Source: Streptomyces panaciradicis
GTDB taxonomy: Bacteria > Actinomycetota > Actinomycetes > Streptomycetales > Streptomycetaceae
Direction: 5' to 3'
Assembly: GCF_023516615.1 (NCBI RefSeq)
Contig: NZ_JAMGBF010000053.1
Coordinates: 1-43,871 of the forward strand
DNA length: 43,871 nt
The position numbers and the translations under genes were made by a program. Of this stretch, positions 23,353 through 31,245 are shown one piece after another. The number at the start of each line of letters is the position of its first letter. The first letter of the stretch is position 1. A model generated the notes under the pieces. That model made no database searches. It was not told the origin of the DNA and worked only from the letters and a program-made list of their open reading frames with translations.

Positions 23353-24348
23353 GTGAACGCCCCCGTATCCCCGGCCGAGACCCTGCGCGGCACCCTCGCC
23401 GACCTGCTCGACGGTCTGCCGCCCAGGCAGGCCGCGCAGGCCGTCGAGCGGCTGATCGCCACCTACCGGGGCGCCACCCCGACCGACGCCCCCATCCTGC
23501 GCGACCGGGCCGACGTCGCCGCCTACGCCGCGTACCGGATGCCGGCCACCTTCGAGGCCGTGCGGTCGGCCCTCGCCGCCTTCGCCGCGGCCGTGCCCGG
23601 CTGGGTGCCCGGCAGCCAGGTGGACGTCGGGGGCGGCACCGGCGCCGCCACCTGGGCCGTGACCGACGTCTGGCCCGGCGCGCGCGAGGTGACCGTGCTC
23701 GACTGGGCCGAACCCGCCCTCGCCCTCGGCAAGGAGCTCGCGGCCGCCCACCCCGACCTGCGCGACGCCCGTTGGCAGCGCTCTCGGATCGGAGCGGCGC
23801 TCACCGTCGAGAGCACTGATCTCGTCACGGTCTCCTACGTCCTCAACGAGCTGACGGAGACCGACCGCGCCGCCCTCGTCGACGCCGCCGCCTCCGCCGC
23901 CCAGGCCGTCGTGATCGTCGAGGCCGGCACACCCGCCGGCTACGCCCGCGTCATCGAGGCCCGCGACCGGCTGATCGGCGCCGGCTTCCGGATCGCCGCC
24001 CCCTGCCCGCACAGCGCCGCCTGCCCGATCGTCCCCGGCCAGGACTGGTGCCACTTCTCCGCCCGGGTCAGCCGCTCCTCGCTGCACCGCAGGGTCAAGG
24101 GCGGATCACTGCCCTACGAGGACGAGAAGTTCAGCTACGTCGCCGCCGCCCGCTTCCCCGTCGCCCCCGCCCCCTCCCGCGTCGTACGCCGACCCCAGAT
24201 CCGCAAGGGGCAGGTCCTGCTCGACCTGTGCGAGACCGAGGAGCGCCTGAGCCGCACGACCGTCACCAAGCGGCACGGCGACCTGTACAAGGCCGCCCGG
24301 GACGCCGACTGGGGCGACTCCTGGCCGCCACGCGCGGCACGGCCGTAG
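23353..24348 (+). CDS. Rsm22-like SAM-dependent methyltransferase
   Basis: A 331-aa protein of the Rsm22/METTL17 family, which is associated with small ribosomal subunit assembly. An N-terminal helical region contains YAAYRMPATFEAVRSAL. The SAM-binding domain has motif I DVGGGTGAATWA (about 91-102), TVLDWAEPAL and VSYVLNEL. Next comes the family's Cys cluster (CPHSAACPI...DWCHF, about 218-237), which in homologues binds an iron-sulfur cluster, then KGGSLPYEDEKFSYVAAAR and a C-terminal beta domain. The GTG start fits a leaderless mRNA behind TAGAAT. The TetR gene follows 24 nt later with its own promoter-like box. Confidence 0.88.
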   Translation: MNAPVSPAETLRGTLADLLDGLPPRQAAQAVERLIATYRGATPTDAPILRDRADVAAYAAYRMPATFEAVRSALAAFAAAVPGWVPGSQVDVGGGTGAATWAVTDVWPGAREVTVLDWAEPALALGKELAAAHPDLRDARWQRSRIGAALTVESTDLVTVSYVLNELTETDRAALVDAAASAAQAVVIVEAGTPAGYARVIEARDRLIGAGFRIAAPCPHSAACPIVPGQDWCHFSARVSRSSLHRRVKGGSLPYEDEKFSYVAAARFPVAPAPSRVVRRPQIRKGQVLLDLCETEERLSRTTVTKRHGDLYKAARDADWGDSWPPRAARP

Positions 24349-24360
24349 CCGCCGAGCCGA

Positions 24361-24366
24361 TACCGT
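24361..24366 (+). promoter_or_regulatory. -10 box of leaderless TetR gene
   Basis: TACCGT, 6 nt before the ATG at 24373, in the 24-bp gap after the Rsm22-like gene. No ribosome site. Confidence 0.5.
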
Positions 24367-24372
24367 CGACCC

Positions 24373-24987
24373 ATGGTCAAGAAGCCGGCCCCGGACGCCA
24401 CCCGCCGCAGCGAGAGCTCCCGTCGCGCGATCCACGACGCCGCCCTCGCGCTGGTCGGCGAGGTCGGCTACCCCAGGACGACCATCGAGGCCATCGCCGC
24501 CCGGGCCGGCGTCGGCAAGCAGACCATCTACCGCTGGTGGGGGTCGAAGGCGGACGTGCTCCTGGAGGCGTTCCTCGACCTCAGCGCGCAGGCCGCGCGG
24601 GAGGCCGGCGGGGAGCCCTACGTCATCCCGGACACCGGCGACCTAGCCGCCGACCTCAAGACCGTGCTGCGGGCCACCGTCGACCAGCTCACCGACCCCC
24701 GCTTCGAGGTGCCCTCCCGGGCCCTGGCCGCCGAGGGCCTGGTCAACGAGCAGGTCGGCCGGGTGTTCGTCGCCAGGCTCCTCGAGCCCAGCCTCCAGCT
24801 GTACGTCGACCGGCTGCGCGCCGCCCAGGAGGCGGGCCAGGTGCGCCCGGAGATCGACCCGCGCATCGCCCTCGAACTGTTCGTCTCCCCGCTCGCCCAG
24901 CGCTGGCTGCAGCACACGGGCCCGATCTCCCACGACTACACCGACACCCTCGTCGACTACGCCCTGAACGGCCTCGCACCCCGCTGA
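24373..24987 (+). CDS. TetR-family transcriptional regulator
   Basis: A 204-aa dimeric repressor. The N-terminal TetR helix-turn-helix is clear at about 18-62: AIHDAALALVGEVGYPRTTIEAIAARAGVGKQTIYRWWGSKADVLLEAF. The C-terminal ligand domain (about 75-200) is helical and includes LDYAL-like and AQRWLQHTGPIS segments. The ligand is unknown, and no transporter or enzyme gene is immediately divergent from it, so its target is not obvious. Start ATG 24373 is consistent with a leaderless transcript. Confidence 0.92.
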   Translation: MVKKPAPDATRRSESSRRAIHDAALALVGEVGYPRTTIEAIAARAGVGKQTIYRWWGSKADVLLEAFLDLSAQAAREAGGEPYVIPDTGDLAADLKTVLRATVDQLTDPRFEVPSRALAAEGLVNEQVGRVFVARLLEPSLQLYVDRLRAAQEAGQVRPEIDPRIALELFVSPLAQRWLQHTGPISHDYTDTLVDYALNGLAPR

Positions 24988-25109
24988 CCCGGTGGTCGCC
25001 TCGTACCGCTCGTCCCCCCTGCCCCGATTCATGGCTCCCGGCCCCCGATGCGCCGGATGGTGGGACCATGAGGCATGCTGGAGCGCACGACGGCGAGGCG
25101 AGGGGATAG

Positions 25110-25844
25110 ATGAGCGGGGACGCAGGCGGCCGGACGGGCCGGCAGGGCAAACTCTCCCAGTGGCTGCGCGGACGCCGCCCGAAGGAGGCCGCCGCGCAGG
25201 ACCGCGGCCGCGAGGCCCTGCTGCTCGCCGCCGCCGAAGCGGGCCTGCCGCTCGCACCCGCCGCCCACCCGGGACCCGACTACCGCTGCTCCTGCGACCG
25301 CGTGGGCTGCCCCACCCCGGCCCGGCACCCGGTGTCCTTCGCCTGGCAGACGCAGTCCACCACCGACCGCGCGCAGATCGAGCGCTGGGCCCGGCACCAG
25401 CCGCAGGCCAACTTCATCACCGCGACCGGCATGGTCCACGACGTCCTCGACGTACCCCTGGAGGCGGGCCGGGAGGCGCTGGAGCGGCTGCTCTCCGCCG
25501 GGATCGAGGTCGGTCCGGTCGCCGAGAGCGACGACGGCCGCATGCTGTTCTTCACCCTCACCCGCGGCACCCCCGAGGACGAGGACGAGTGGTGGCCCTG
25601 CGAACTGGACTGCCACCCCGAGACCATGGACGAGCACCCCGGCCTGCGCTGGCACTGCCGCGGCTCCTACGTCCTGGTGCCGCCCGCCCGGCTCCCCGGC
25701 GACCAGAGCGTGCACTGGGTGCGCGGCCCGGAGCACCCGCTGCCCGACCCGCTCACCCTGCTCGAGGTCCTCACCGACGCCGGCGCCCGCCACGTCGGCG
25801 AGGAGGCCGACCACACGGGCGCGGCCTGGCCCCTGCGCCGCTGA
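25110..25844 (+). CDS. Stand-alone prim-pol-like protein (bifunctional DNA primase/polymerase N-terminal domain family)
   Basis: A 244-aa protein resembling the N-terminal domain found in bifunctional DNA primase-polymerases of phages, plasmids and actinomycete chromosomes. Seen: a basic start (QWLRGRRPKEAA), AAAEAGLPLAPAAHPGPDYRCSCDRVGCPTPARHPVSFAWQTQSTT with a Cys cluster, the core NFITATGMVHDVLDVPLEAGREALERL, FFTLTRGTPEDEDEWW and ELDCHPETMDEHPGLRWHCRGSYVLVPPARL. The helicase domain of plasmid versions is absent. In streptomycetes such proteins are conserved chromosomal genes without a proven role; primase activity here is doubtful. The ATG has a GAGGGGATAG ribosome site. A strong terminator starts 5 nt after the stop. 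Confidence 0.8.
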   Translation: MSGDAGGRTGRQGKLSQWLRGRRPKEAAAQDRGREALLLAAAEAGLPLAPAAHPGPDYRCSCDRVGCPTPARHPVSFAWQTQSTTDRAQIERWARHQPQANFITATGMVHDVLDVPLEAGREALERLLSAGIEVGPVAESDDGRMLFFTLTRGTPEDEDEWWPCELDCHPETMDEHPGLRWHCRGSYVLVPPARLPGDQSVHWVRGPEHPLPDPLTLLEVLTDAGARHVGEEADHTGAAWPLRR

Positions 25845-25848
25845 CGGA

Positions 25849-25873
25849 ACCGACGGGCCCGGGGCCCGTCGGT
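25849..25873. terminator. Strong bidirectional terminator palindrome
   Basis: ACCGACGGGCCC, one G, then GGGCCCGTCGGT: a perfect 12-bp inverted repeat (in practice about 10 bp with a 5-nt loop). It lies between the stop codons of the convergent prim-pol-like and iron-operon lipoprotein genes. Confidence 0.8.
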
Positions 25874-25883
25874 CGGACAGGCC

Positions 25884-26876
25884 CTAGCTGCCCTCGGCCG
25901 AGGTCATGCCCTCCAGCCGGGACAGGACGGTGACCTGGCCGTCGCCCGCCGGGACCTGGGCCACCTCGTTCGACATGAACTGCATGGTGAGCGACTGCTT
26001 GACCTCACCCGTCGTCAGCGCCCGCACGGCCGGGTTCTGCGGGGGGATCGAGGAGTTCGGGGCCGCGGTCATCTTCGCGAAGCGGCGGTGGGCGAAGAAC
26101 ACCAGCGCGCCGCCGTCCTGCGTGCGCAGCGCCAGCGGGGCGTAGGCGCCGCCGCTCAGCGGCTGGTCGAGGAACTGCGTGGCCAGGCCCGGCTTCTTCT
26201 CGTTCTTGGCGCGGGCCGCCCGCCACTCGCTGGTGTGCGGGCCGTCGGCGAAGGTCTTGCCGCCGTTCTCGAGGTAGGCGGTGTAGTCCTTGCTCAGGTC
26301 CTCGGGCGCGACGGCGAGATCGGTGGAGTCGGCGGGCACGGCCTCGGCCCTGCCGTCCGCGTCCGTCTTGATCTGCGGCAGCGCACCCGGCTTGACGAGC
26401 GTCAGGTACGCCACCTGCCAGGGCCGGCCCAGCCCGTCCCGGGTGAACACCAGCAGCCAGCGCAGACTGCCGCCCTTGTTGCCCCGCGCCTCGGCCACGA
26501 ACCAGCGCGGCCAGCCGGCCTTCTTCGGGATCGTGAACCGCGCGTCGGTCAGCTTCAGCGGCGAGTACGCCGGATTGCCGGCCGGGTTCGTCGTGTGCCC
26601 GGCCTTCAGCCTGGCCGCGTCGATGTCACCGAGGGCGCCGGTGACATGGTCGGCGTCGAGCGAACTGTCGTACGCCTTGTCCGCCTTGTTGTACGCGGTG
26701 GTGAACGCCGTCAGCGCCTTGGCGGCCTCGGCACGGGTTGCGGAGGGGAGCACCTCGCGCTCCCCGTGCACCACCACGCAACCGCTCGCCGTCAACGACA
26801 AAGCGGTCAGCGAGGCCGCTATCAGTACGCGCCGGTCAAGCCTTGGACGCCTCGGACGGCTGCGATCCCTGCTCAT
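25884..26876 (-). CDS. Lipoprotein, last gene of the efe iron operon
   Basis: A 330-aa secreted lipoprotein: basic N-terminus, hydrophobic signal and lipobox LTASGC (Cys33). The mature part has alternating helical and beta segments (EVLPSATRAEAAKALTAFTTAYNKADKAYD; WPRWFVAEARGNKGGSLRWLLVFTRDGLGRPWQVAYLTLV; GGALVFFAHRRFAKMTA). I do not recognise a named domain. The ATG lies inside the end of efeU (41-bp overlap) with a GAAGGATCGCG ribosome site, so it is translationally coupled to the iron permease. An extracytoplasmic role with EfeUOB is likely by context only. It ends at the terminator shared with the prim-pol-like gene. Confidence 0.82.
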   Translation of the reverse strand: MSRDRSRPRRPRLDRRVLIAASLTALSLTASGCVVVHGEREVLPSATRAEAAKALTAFTTAYNKADKAYDSSLDADHVTGALGDIDAARLKAGHTTNPAGNPAYSPLKLTDARFTIPKKAGWPRWFVAEARGNKGGSLRWLLVFTRDGLGRPWQVAYLTLVKPGALPQIKTDADGRAEAVPADSTDLAVAPEDLSKDYTAYLENGGKTFADGPHTSEWRAARAKNEKKPGLATQFLDQPLSGGAYAPLALRTQDGGALVFFAHRRFAKMTAAPNSSIPPQNPAVRALTTGEVKQSLTMQFMSNEVAQVPAGDGQVTVLSRLEGMTSAEGS

Positions 26877-27708
26877 CGCGATCCTTCACCTTCCCCTTCC
26901 CGGAGGCGAACCCTACCGGGGCGAGGAACAGCGCGAGCGTCGGGACCAAGTACAGCAGCCACACCGTGACCTGAAGGACCGTCGGGTCGGGCTGGAAGTT
27001 GAACACGCCCTTCAGCAGCGTGCCGTACCAGCTGTCCGGCGGGATCGTGCCGGAGATGTCGAAGGCCAGATGCGTCAGACCGGGGACGATGTCGGCCTCC
27101 TGCAGGTCGTGGAAGCCGTACGCCAGCACGCCCGCCGCGACCACCACCAGCATCCCGCCGGTCCAGGTGAAGAACTTGGCCAGGTTGATCTTCAGGGCGC
27201 CGCGGTAGAACAGCCAGCCCAGCAGCACGGCCGTCGCCAGGCCCAGGGCCACGCCGATCAGGGGGCGCGGGGTGCCGTCGCTGGCCGCGTGGACGGACGC
27301 CCACACGAACAGGGCGGTCTCCAGGCCCTCGCGGCCCACGGCGAGGAACGCGGTGGCGACCAGTGCGCCGGTGCCCATCGCGAGGGCCGCGTCCAGCTTG
27401 CCGTGCAGTTCGGACTTCAGATGCCGGGCCGTGCGCCGCATCCAGAAGACCATCCACGTCACGAGGCCCACCGCGACGATCGACAGGGAGCCGCCGAGGC
27501 CCTCCTGGGCCTGGAAGGTCAGCTCCTGGGAGCCGAACTCCAGGACGCAGCCGAAGCCCATGGCGATCAGGACGGCGATGGCGATGCCGATCCAGATGGG
27601 CCGGATGGCGTCCCGGCGCCCGGTCTTGACCAGGTAGGCGATCAGGATGCAGACGACGAGGCTGGCTTCCAGGCCCTCGCGCAGGCCGATCAGGTAGTTG
27701 GAGAACAC
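26836..27708 (-). CDS. efeU: EfeU / FTR1-type ferrous iron permease
   Basis: A 290-aa seven-helix membrane permease of the oxidase-dependent iron transporter family. The two signature R-E-x-x-E motifs are present: REGLEAS in helix 1 (about 10-14) and REGLETAL in helix 4 (about 125-130). EfeU moves iron across the membrane with EfeO and EfeB. The GTG at 27708 has a GGAGG site overlapping the end of efeB, with only 3 nt between the genes. The C-terminal tail is charged and cytosolic (KGKVKDRDEQG). Transcribed from the iron-box promoter upstream of efeO. Confidence 0.94.
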   Translation of the reverse strand: MFSNYLIGLREGLEASLVVCILIAYLVKTGRRDAIRPIWIGIAIAVLIAMGFGCVLEFGSQELTFQAQEGLGGSLSIVAVGLVTWMVFWMRRTARHLKSELHGKLDAALAMGTGALVATAFLAVGREGLETALFVWASVHAASDGTPRPLIGVALGLATAVLLGWLFYRGALKINLAKFFTWTGGMLVVVAAGVLAYGFHDLQEADIVPGLTHLAFDISGTIPPDSWYGTLLKGVFNFQPDPTVLQVTVWLLYLVPTLALFLAPVGFASGKGKVKDRDEQGSQPSEASKA

Positions 27709-27711
27709 GGG

Positions 27712-29004
27712 CTACGCCTCCTTGGAGAACAGCGTGCTGCCCCACCAGTCGTCCTTGCCGCGGACGCCCGGCGGGACGGCGAAGACCGCCGAACCCACGT
27801 GCTGGATGTACTCGTTGAGCGCGTCCTGCGCCGACAGCCTGCGCTGCAGCGGGATGAACCCCTTGCGCACGTCGCGCTGGTAGGCCAGGAAGAACAGGCC
27901 CGCGTCGAGACGGCCGAGGCCGTCGGTGCCGTCGGTGAAGGAGTAGCCCCGGCGCAGGATCGTGATCCCGCCGTTGGAGTCGGGGTGCGCGAGGCGCACG
28001 TGCGCGGTGGGCTTCATCGCCTTCAGGAACGGCTCGTCGTGCTCCTTGGCCTTGCCGACCGGGGCGCCCTCGCCCTTGTCGCGGCCGAAGACGTCCTCCT
28101 GCTCCTGCAGGGAGGTGCGGTCCCAGGTCTCGATGTGCATCCGGATGCGGCGGGCGACCAGGTAGGAGCCGCCGGTCATCCAGTCCGGGCCGTCCTTCTC
28201 GCCGACCCACACGAACTTCTTCAGCCGGTCCGTCTCGGTGCCCGCGATGTTGCGGGTGCCGTCCTTGAAGCCCATCAGGTTGCGCGGGGTCTGCGCGTCG
28301 GGCGTTGTGGAGGAGGTCTTGCCGAAGCCGAGCTGGGACCAGCGGATGTTGACCGTGCCCATGCCGATGCGGGCCAGGTTGCGGATCGCGTGCACCGCGA
28401 CCTGCGGGTCGTCCGCGCAGGCCTGGATGCACAGATCGCCGCCGGTGCGGGTCTTGTCGAGGTTGTCGCCCGCGAACTGCGGGAGGTCGACCAGGGCCTC
28501 GGGCCGCTTGTCCTTGATCCCGAACGCGTCGCCGAACTTCTCGAACAGCGACGGGCCGAAGCCGATGGTGAGCGTCAGCCGGGAGGGCTTGAGGCCCAGT
28601 GCCTCGCCGGTGTCGTCCGGCGGGGCCTCGGCCAGACCGCCGTACGCGCCCTCGCCGACCGCCTTGCCCGCCGTCATCCGGCGCGCGGCCTCGGTCCAGT
28701 CCTTGAGCATCCGCACGAACTCGGCGCGGTCGTCGGTCTGCACGTCGAACGCGGCGAAGTGCAGCCTGTCCTGCACCGGGGTGGCGATGCCTGCCTGGTT
28801 CGCGCCGTGGAAGGCGACGGCGGCGCCCGTCTCGGCGGCGGCCGGGTCCACGTCGTTGCCGACGCGGGTCATCGCGACCGCGCCGCCGGCCGCGGCGGCC
28901 CCGAGCGCGAGCCCGGCCCCGCCCCAGCCGATCAGCGAGCGCCGGCTGGGCGCGGCCTTCCGGTCGTCCGCGTCGGCGGCGGTGGCTTCCTGCGTGTCCG
29001 TCAT
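27712..29004 (-). CDS. efeB: EfeB, Tat-exported DyP-type heme peroxidase
   Basis: A 430-aa dye-decolorizing-type peroxidase. It has a Tat signal peptide (PSRRSLIGWGGAGLALGAAAAGG, about 19-45). The DyP signature GFKDGT (245-250) carries the distal catalytic Asp248. The proximal heme ligand is probably His335 in TAHVRLAHP, and RRGYSF (351-356) supplies the conserved Arg. In the Efe system EfeB is thought to oxidise ferrous iron or act on heme at the outer membrane face. It lies between efeO (13-nt gap) and efeU (3-nt gap). Confidence 0.95.
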   Translation of the reverse strand: MTDTQEATAADADDRKAAPSRRSLIGWGGAGLALGAAAAGGAVAMTRVGNDVDPAAAETGAAVAFHGANQAGIATPVQDRLHFAAFDVQTDDRAEFVRMLKDWTEAARRMTAGKAVGEGAYGGLAEAPPDDTGEALGLKPSRLTLTIGFGPSLFEKFGDAFGIKDKRPEALVDLPQFAGDNLDKTRTGGDLCIQACADDPQVAVHAIRNLARIGMGTVNIRWSQLGFGKTSSTTPDAQTPRNLMGFKDGTRNIAGTETDRLKKFVWVGEKDGPDWMTGGSYLVARRIRMHIETWDRTSLQEQEDVFGRDKGEGAPVGKAKEHDEPFLKAMKPTAHVRLAHPDSNGGITILRRGYSFTDGTDGLGRLDAGLFFLAYQRDVRKGFIPLQRRLSAQDALNEYIQHVGSAVFAVPPGVRGKDDWWGSTLFSKEA

Positions 29005-29017
29005 GGTCAGTCGTCCC

Positions 29018-30157
29018 CTACTTCACGACGGCGGCGGCGAGCTTGGACAGCGGCTCCGCGAGCGCGTTCACCGCGTCCGAGAGCTCCTTGCGCTGGGCCT
29101 CGGTCACGGTGTCGTACGAGACGAAACCGTCCGAGGTCTTGGTGGAGCGGTACTTGTCGAGCGTGGTGTCGAGCGCGGCGAACCGCTTGTCCAGTTCGGC
29201 GGTCAGCGCCTTGTCGTTCTTCTGGGCGACCGGCTTGAGCAGCTCGTACGCCTGCTGCGCGCCCTCGACGTTGGCCTTGAAGTCGCTGAGGTCGGTGTGC
29301 GAGTAGCGGTCCTCCTCGCCGGTGACCTTGCCGGTGGCGACCTCGTCCAGCAGCTCCTTGGCGCCGTTGGCCATGGAGGTCGGGGTGATCTCGGCCTTGC
29401 CGATCCGCTCCTGCCAGTCCTTGAGGTCGGTGACCAGCTGGTCGGCGAGGGCCTTCTGGTCGGCGCCGATCTTCTTGTCCTGCCACAGCGCCTTCTCCAG
29501 CGCGTGCCAGCCGGTCCACTTCTGGCCCTTCTCCAGGCCGTCGGCGCGGGTGTCGGTCTTGGGGTCGATGTCGCCGAAGGACTCGGCGATCGGCTCGGTG
29601 CGCTCCCAGCCGACGCGGGAGGGGGCGTAGGCGTTCTGGGCGGCCTTCAGGTCGCCGGCCTTGATCGCCTTGGCGAAGACCTCGACCTTCGGGATGGTCG
29701 CGTCGGCCTGCTCCTGCGCGTACTCGCGGTAGGAGGCGACGGCCTTGTCCAGCCGCGGGTCGCGCTGGGCGGCGGCGCCGGAGCCGGTCACGGTGAGCTT
29801 CTGCCGGACGCCGTGGCCCTTCATGCCCGGACGGCACGCGATCTCGTAGTCGCCCGCCTTCACCTCGGCGGTCAGCGTGTACTTGGTGCCCGGACCGATG
29901 TTCTCCTTCTCCGACACGATCCGGTCGTCGGGGAAGAGGATCTCGACCTCGGTCGCCTGGGAGCCGGTGTTGTGGATGCTGAGCGTGACCTGGCCGGCCG
30001 GTATGGACTTCGCGGAGGTGTCGCACGTGGAGTCGGCGGCGGTCACCTTGATCGCACCGTCGCCCTCGGCCTTGCTCTTCTGCGTGCAGCCGGTGACGGC
30101 GGTCAGCGCCGCGACCGTGGCTACGGCGGTGACGACGGAGAGTCTGGCGGCTCGCAT
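29018..30157 (-). CDS. efeO: EfeO, periplasmic-type iron-binding lipoprotein (cupredoxin + M75 domain)
   Basis: A 379-aa lipoprotein: signal with lipobox AVTGC, a cupredoxin-like domain (about 35-128; STCDTSAKSIPAGQVTLSIHNTGSQATEVEIL, GDYEIACRPGMKGHG) and a helical M75/imelysin-like domain (about 135-379) with the H-x-x-E metal motif in WTGWHALEKALW. EfeO binds iron and passes it to EfeU. The ATG at 30157 has TTGGAG about 6 nt upstream. It is the first gene of the operon, directly behind the iron box, so it should be repressed by DmdR/IdeR when iron is plentiful. Confidence 0.95.
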   Translation of the reverse strand: MRAARLSVVTAVATVAALTAVTGCTQKSKAEGDGAIKVTAADSTCDTSAKSIPAGQVTLSIHNTGSQATEVEILFPDDRIVSEKENIGPGTKYTLTAEVKAGDYEIACRPGMKGHGVRQKLTVTGSGAAAQRDPRLDKAVASYREYAQEQADATIPKVEVFAKAIKAGDLKAAQNAYAPSRVGWERTEPIAESFGDIDPKTDTRADGLEKGQKWTGWHALEKALWQDKKIGADQKALADQLVTDLKDWQERIGKAEITPTSMANGAKELLDEVATGKVTGEEDRYSHTDLSDFKANVEGAQQAYELLKPVAQKNDKALTAELDKRFAALDTTLDKYRSTKTSDGFVSYDTVTEAQRKELSDAVNALAEPLSKLAAAVVK

Positions 30158-30205
30158 GCAGGCTCCAAGTGCTGGCGAAAAATCGCGTGTCCGGACCCAC
30201 CAAGG

Positions 30206-30224
30206 GATGGTGAGGCTCGCCTAA
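30206..30224 (-). promoter_or_regulatory. Iron box (DmdR/IdeR operator) of the efe operon
   Basis: On the minus strand TTAGGCGAGCCTCACCATC matches the actinobacterial iron box (TTAGGTTAGGCTCACCTAA) at most positions, including TTAGG, AG and CTCACC. A second partial half-site (TTAGATAAG) lies just upstream (about 30225-30233). It is 49 bp from the efeO start, in the promoter. DmdR/IdeR with ferrous iron would repress the operon. Confidence 0.85.
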
Positions 30225-30378
30225 CTTATCTAAGCCTTGCCTGCGTGATACCCACCCATGCGGTGATTCAGCTCTCATGGACGCTGTATGAGCACGACCC
30301 GATCACGGTGACCAAAAGCAGCCCCCAAGGAATGGTCAAGAAATATTCAAGCGCGCTGGTGTCGCCGAGACTGGGGAG
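30225..30378. promoter_or_regulatory. Divergent promoter region, efeO side and unknown-gene side
   Basis: A relatively AT-rich intergenic stretch. CTCAT-N9-ATGAG (30274-30292) is an inverted repeat of unknown meaning, and TCAAG occurs twice near 30338-30352. GAGACT at 30367-30372 lies 6 nt before the GTG of the rightward gene and may be its -10 box. Confidence 0.35.
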
Positions 30379-31245
30379 GTGAAGAGAACGATCAGGGAGC
30401 CGCTGCCCGGAGGCGGGCTCGTGCTGGCCGTGTCGGACCGGCCGGGTCCGCCTCCGCTGCGCTTCGAGGCCGACGGCAGACGCAGACTCCTACGCCAGGG
30501 CGGACGGCCGCTGCTGCTGGGCCGGCTGGAGGGTGAGGGCTGCTGCTATCAGCTGCGGGTGCGCCGCCTCGACGGCCATCGCTCCCCGCTGCCGCCGGTG
30601 CGGGCGGAGACGATGCGGGCGCCGGGCGCCTGGCCGCACCGGTACGCGCGGTGGCTGGAGGACGCCGACGAGGGCCCGCTGCACGACGGACGGTGGCTGC
30701 TGGGGGAGCGGAACTCGTTCGCGCCCGGTATCTGGACCGAGGACTTCATCGCCGGGTGGCCGGACGGCCGCCTCGACCTGTTCTGCGGCGGCGGCTGGCA
30801 CGGTGTCCTGCCGCTGCGGCGGCTGTCGTCGCCCGATGCCCCCCGGGTGAAGGCGTACCGCAAGCACGCCCGCGAGGGCACGCTCGCCCCCGTCCTGCTG
30901 TGGTGGGTGTCGTTCCTGGACGGATGGCTGCTCCTCGACGGCCACGACCGGGCCGTGGCCGCACTGGAGGAAGGCGGCGTCCCGCCCTGCGTCGTCCTCA
31001 CGCGCGTGGAGGACGACGAGCGGTGGCGGCGCACCGCGGCCGAGATGACCGAGCAGTGGCGGCGGGAGACGGCCGAGCCGGCCCCGGCCGGCGGAGAGCG
31101 CCTGCGTGCGGCCCGGGAGGAGGGCCACGCGCTCGCCCTCGCCTCGCTGCCCTACGACGAGGCGCCGACCGAGGTCTGGCCCTTCGCCGGCACCCTCGCC
31201 GACTGGGACGACCTCCCCGCGGACGGTGCTTCAATTTGGGCGTGA
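30379..31245 (+). CDS. Unrecognised protein with a ParB-like DGHxR segment
   Basis: A 288-aa soluble protein I do not recognise. The N-terminal half is basic and beta-rich (GRRRLLRQGGRPLLLGRLEGEGCCYQLRVRRLDG). The middle has ERNSFAPGIWTEDFIAGWPDGRLDLFCGGGWHGVLPLRRLSSP. The segment LLWWVSFLDGWLLLDGHDRAVAALEEGGVPPCVVL (about 173-207) resembles the DGHHR-like core of ParB/sulfiredoxin-type domains; this is a weak analogy. The C-terminal third is charged helices. The start is uncertain: GTG 30379 fits a leaderless mRNA, while GTG 30421 has a good GGAGG site. The stop overlaps the GTG of the phzF-like gene (GTGA), so the two are probably coupled. Confidence 0.75.
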   Translation: MKRTIREPLPGGGLVLAVSDRPGPPPLRFEADGRRRLLRQGGRPLLLGRLEGEGCCYQLRVRRLDGHRSPLPPVRAETMRAPGAWPHRYARWLEDADEGPLHDGRWLLGERNSFAPGIWTEDFIAGWPDGRLDLFCGGGWHGVLPLRRLSSPDAPRVKAYRKHAREGTLAPVLLWWVSFLDGWLLLDGHDRAVAALEEGGVPPCVVLTRVEDDERWRRTAAEMTEQWRRETAEPAPAGGERLRAAREEGHALALASLPYDEAPTEVWPFAGTLADWDDLPADGASIWA

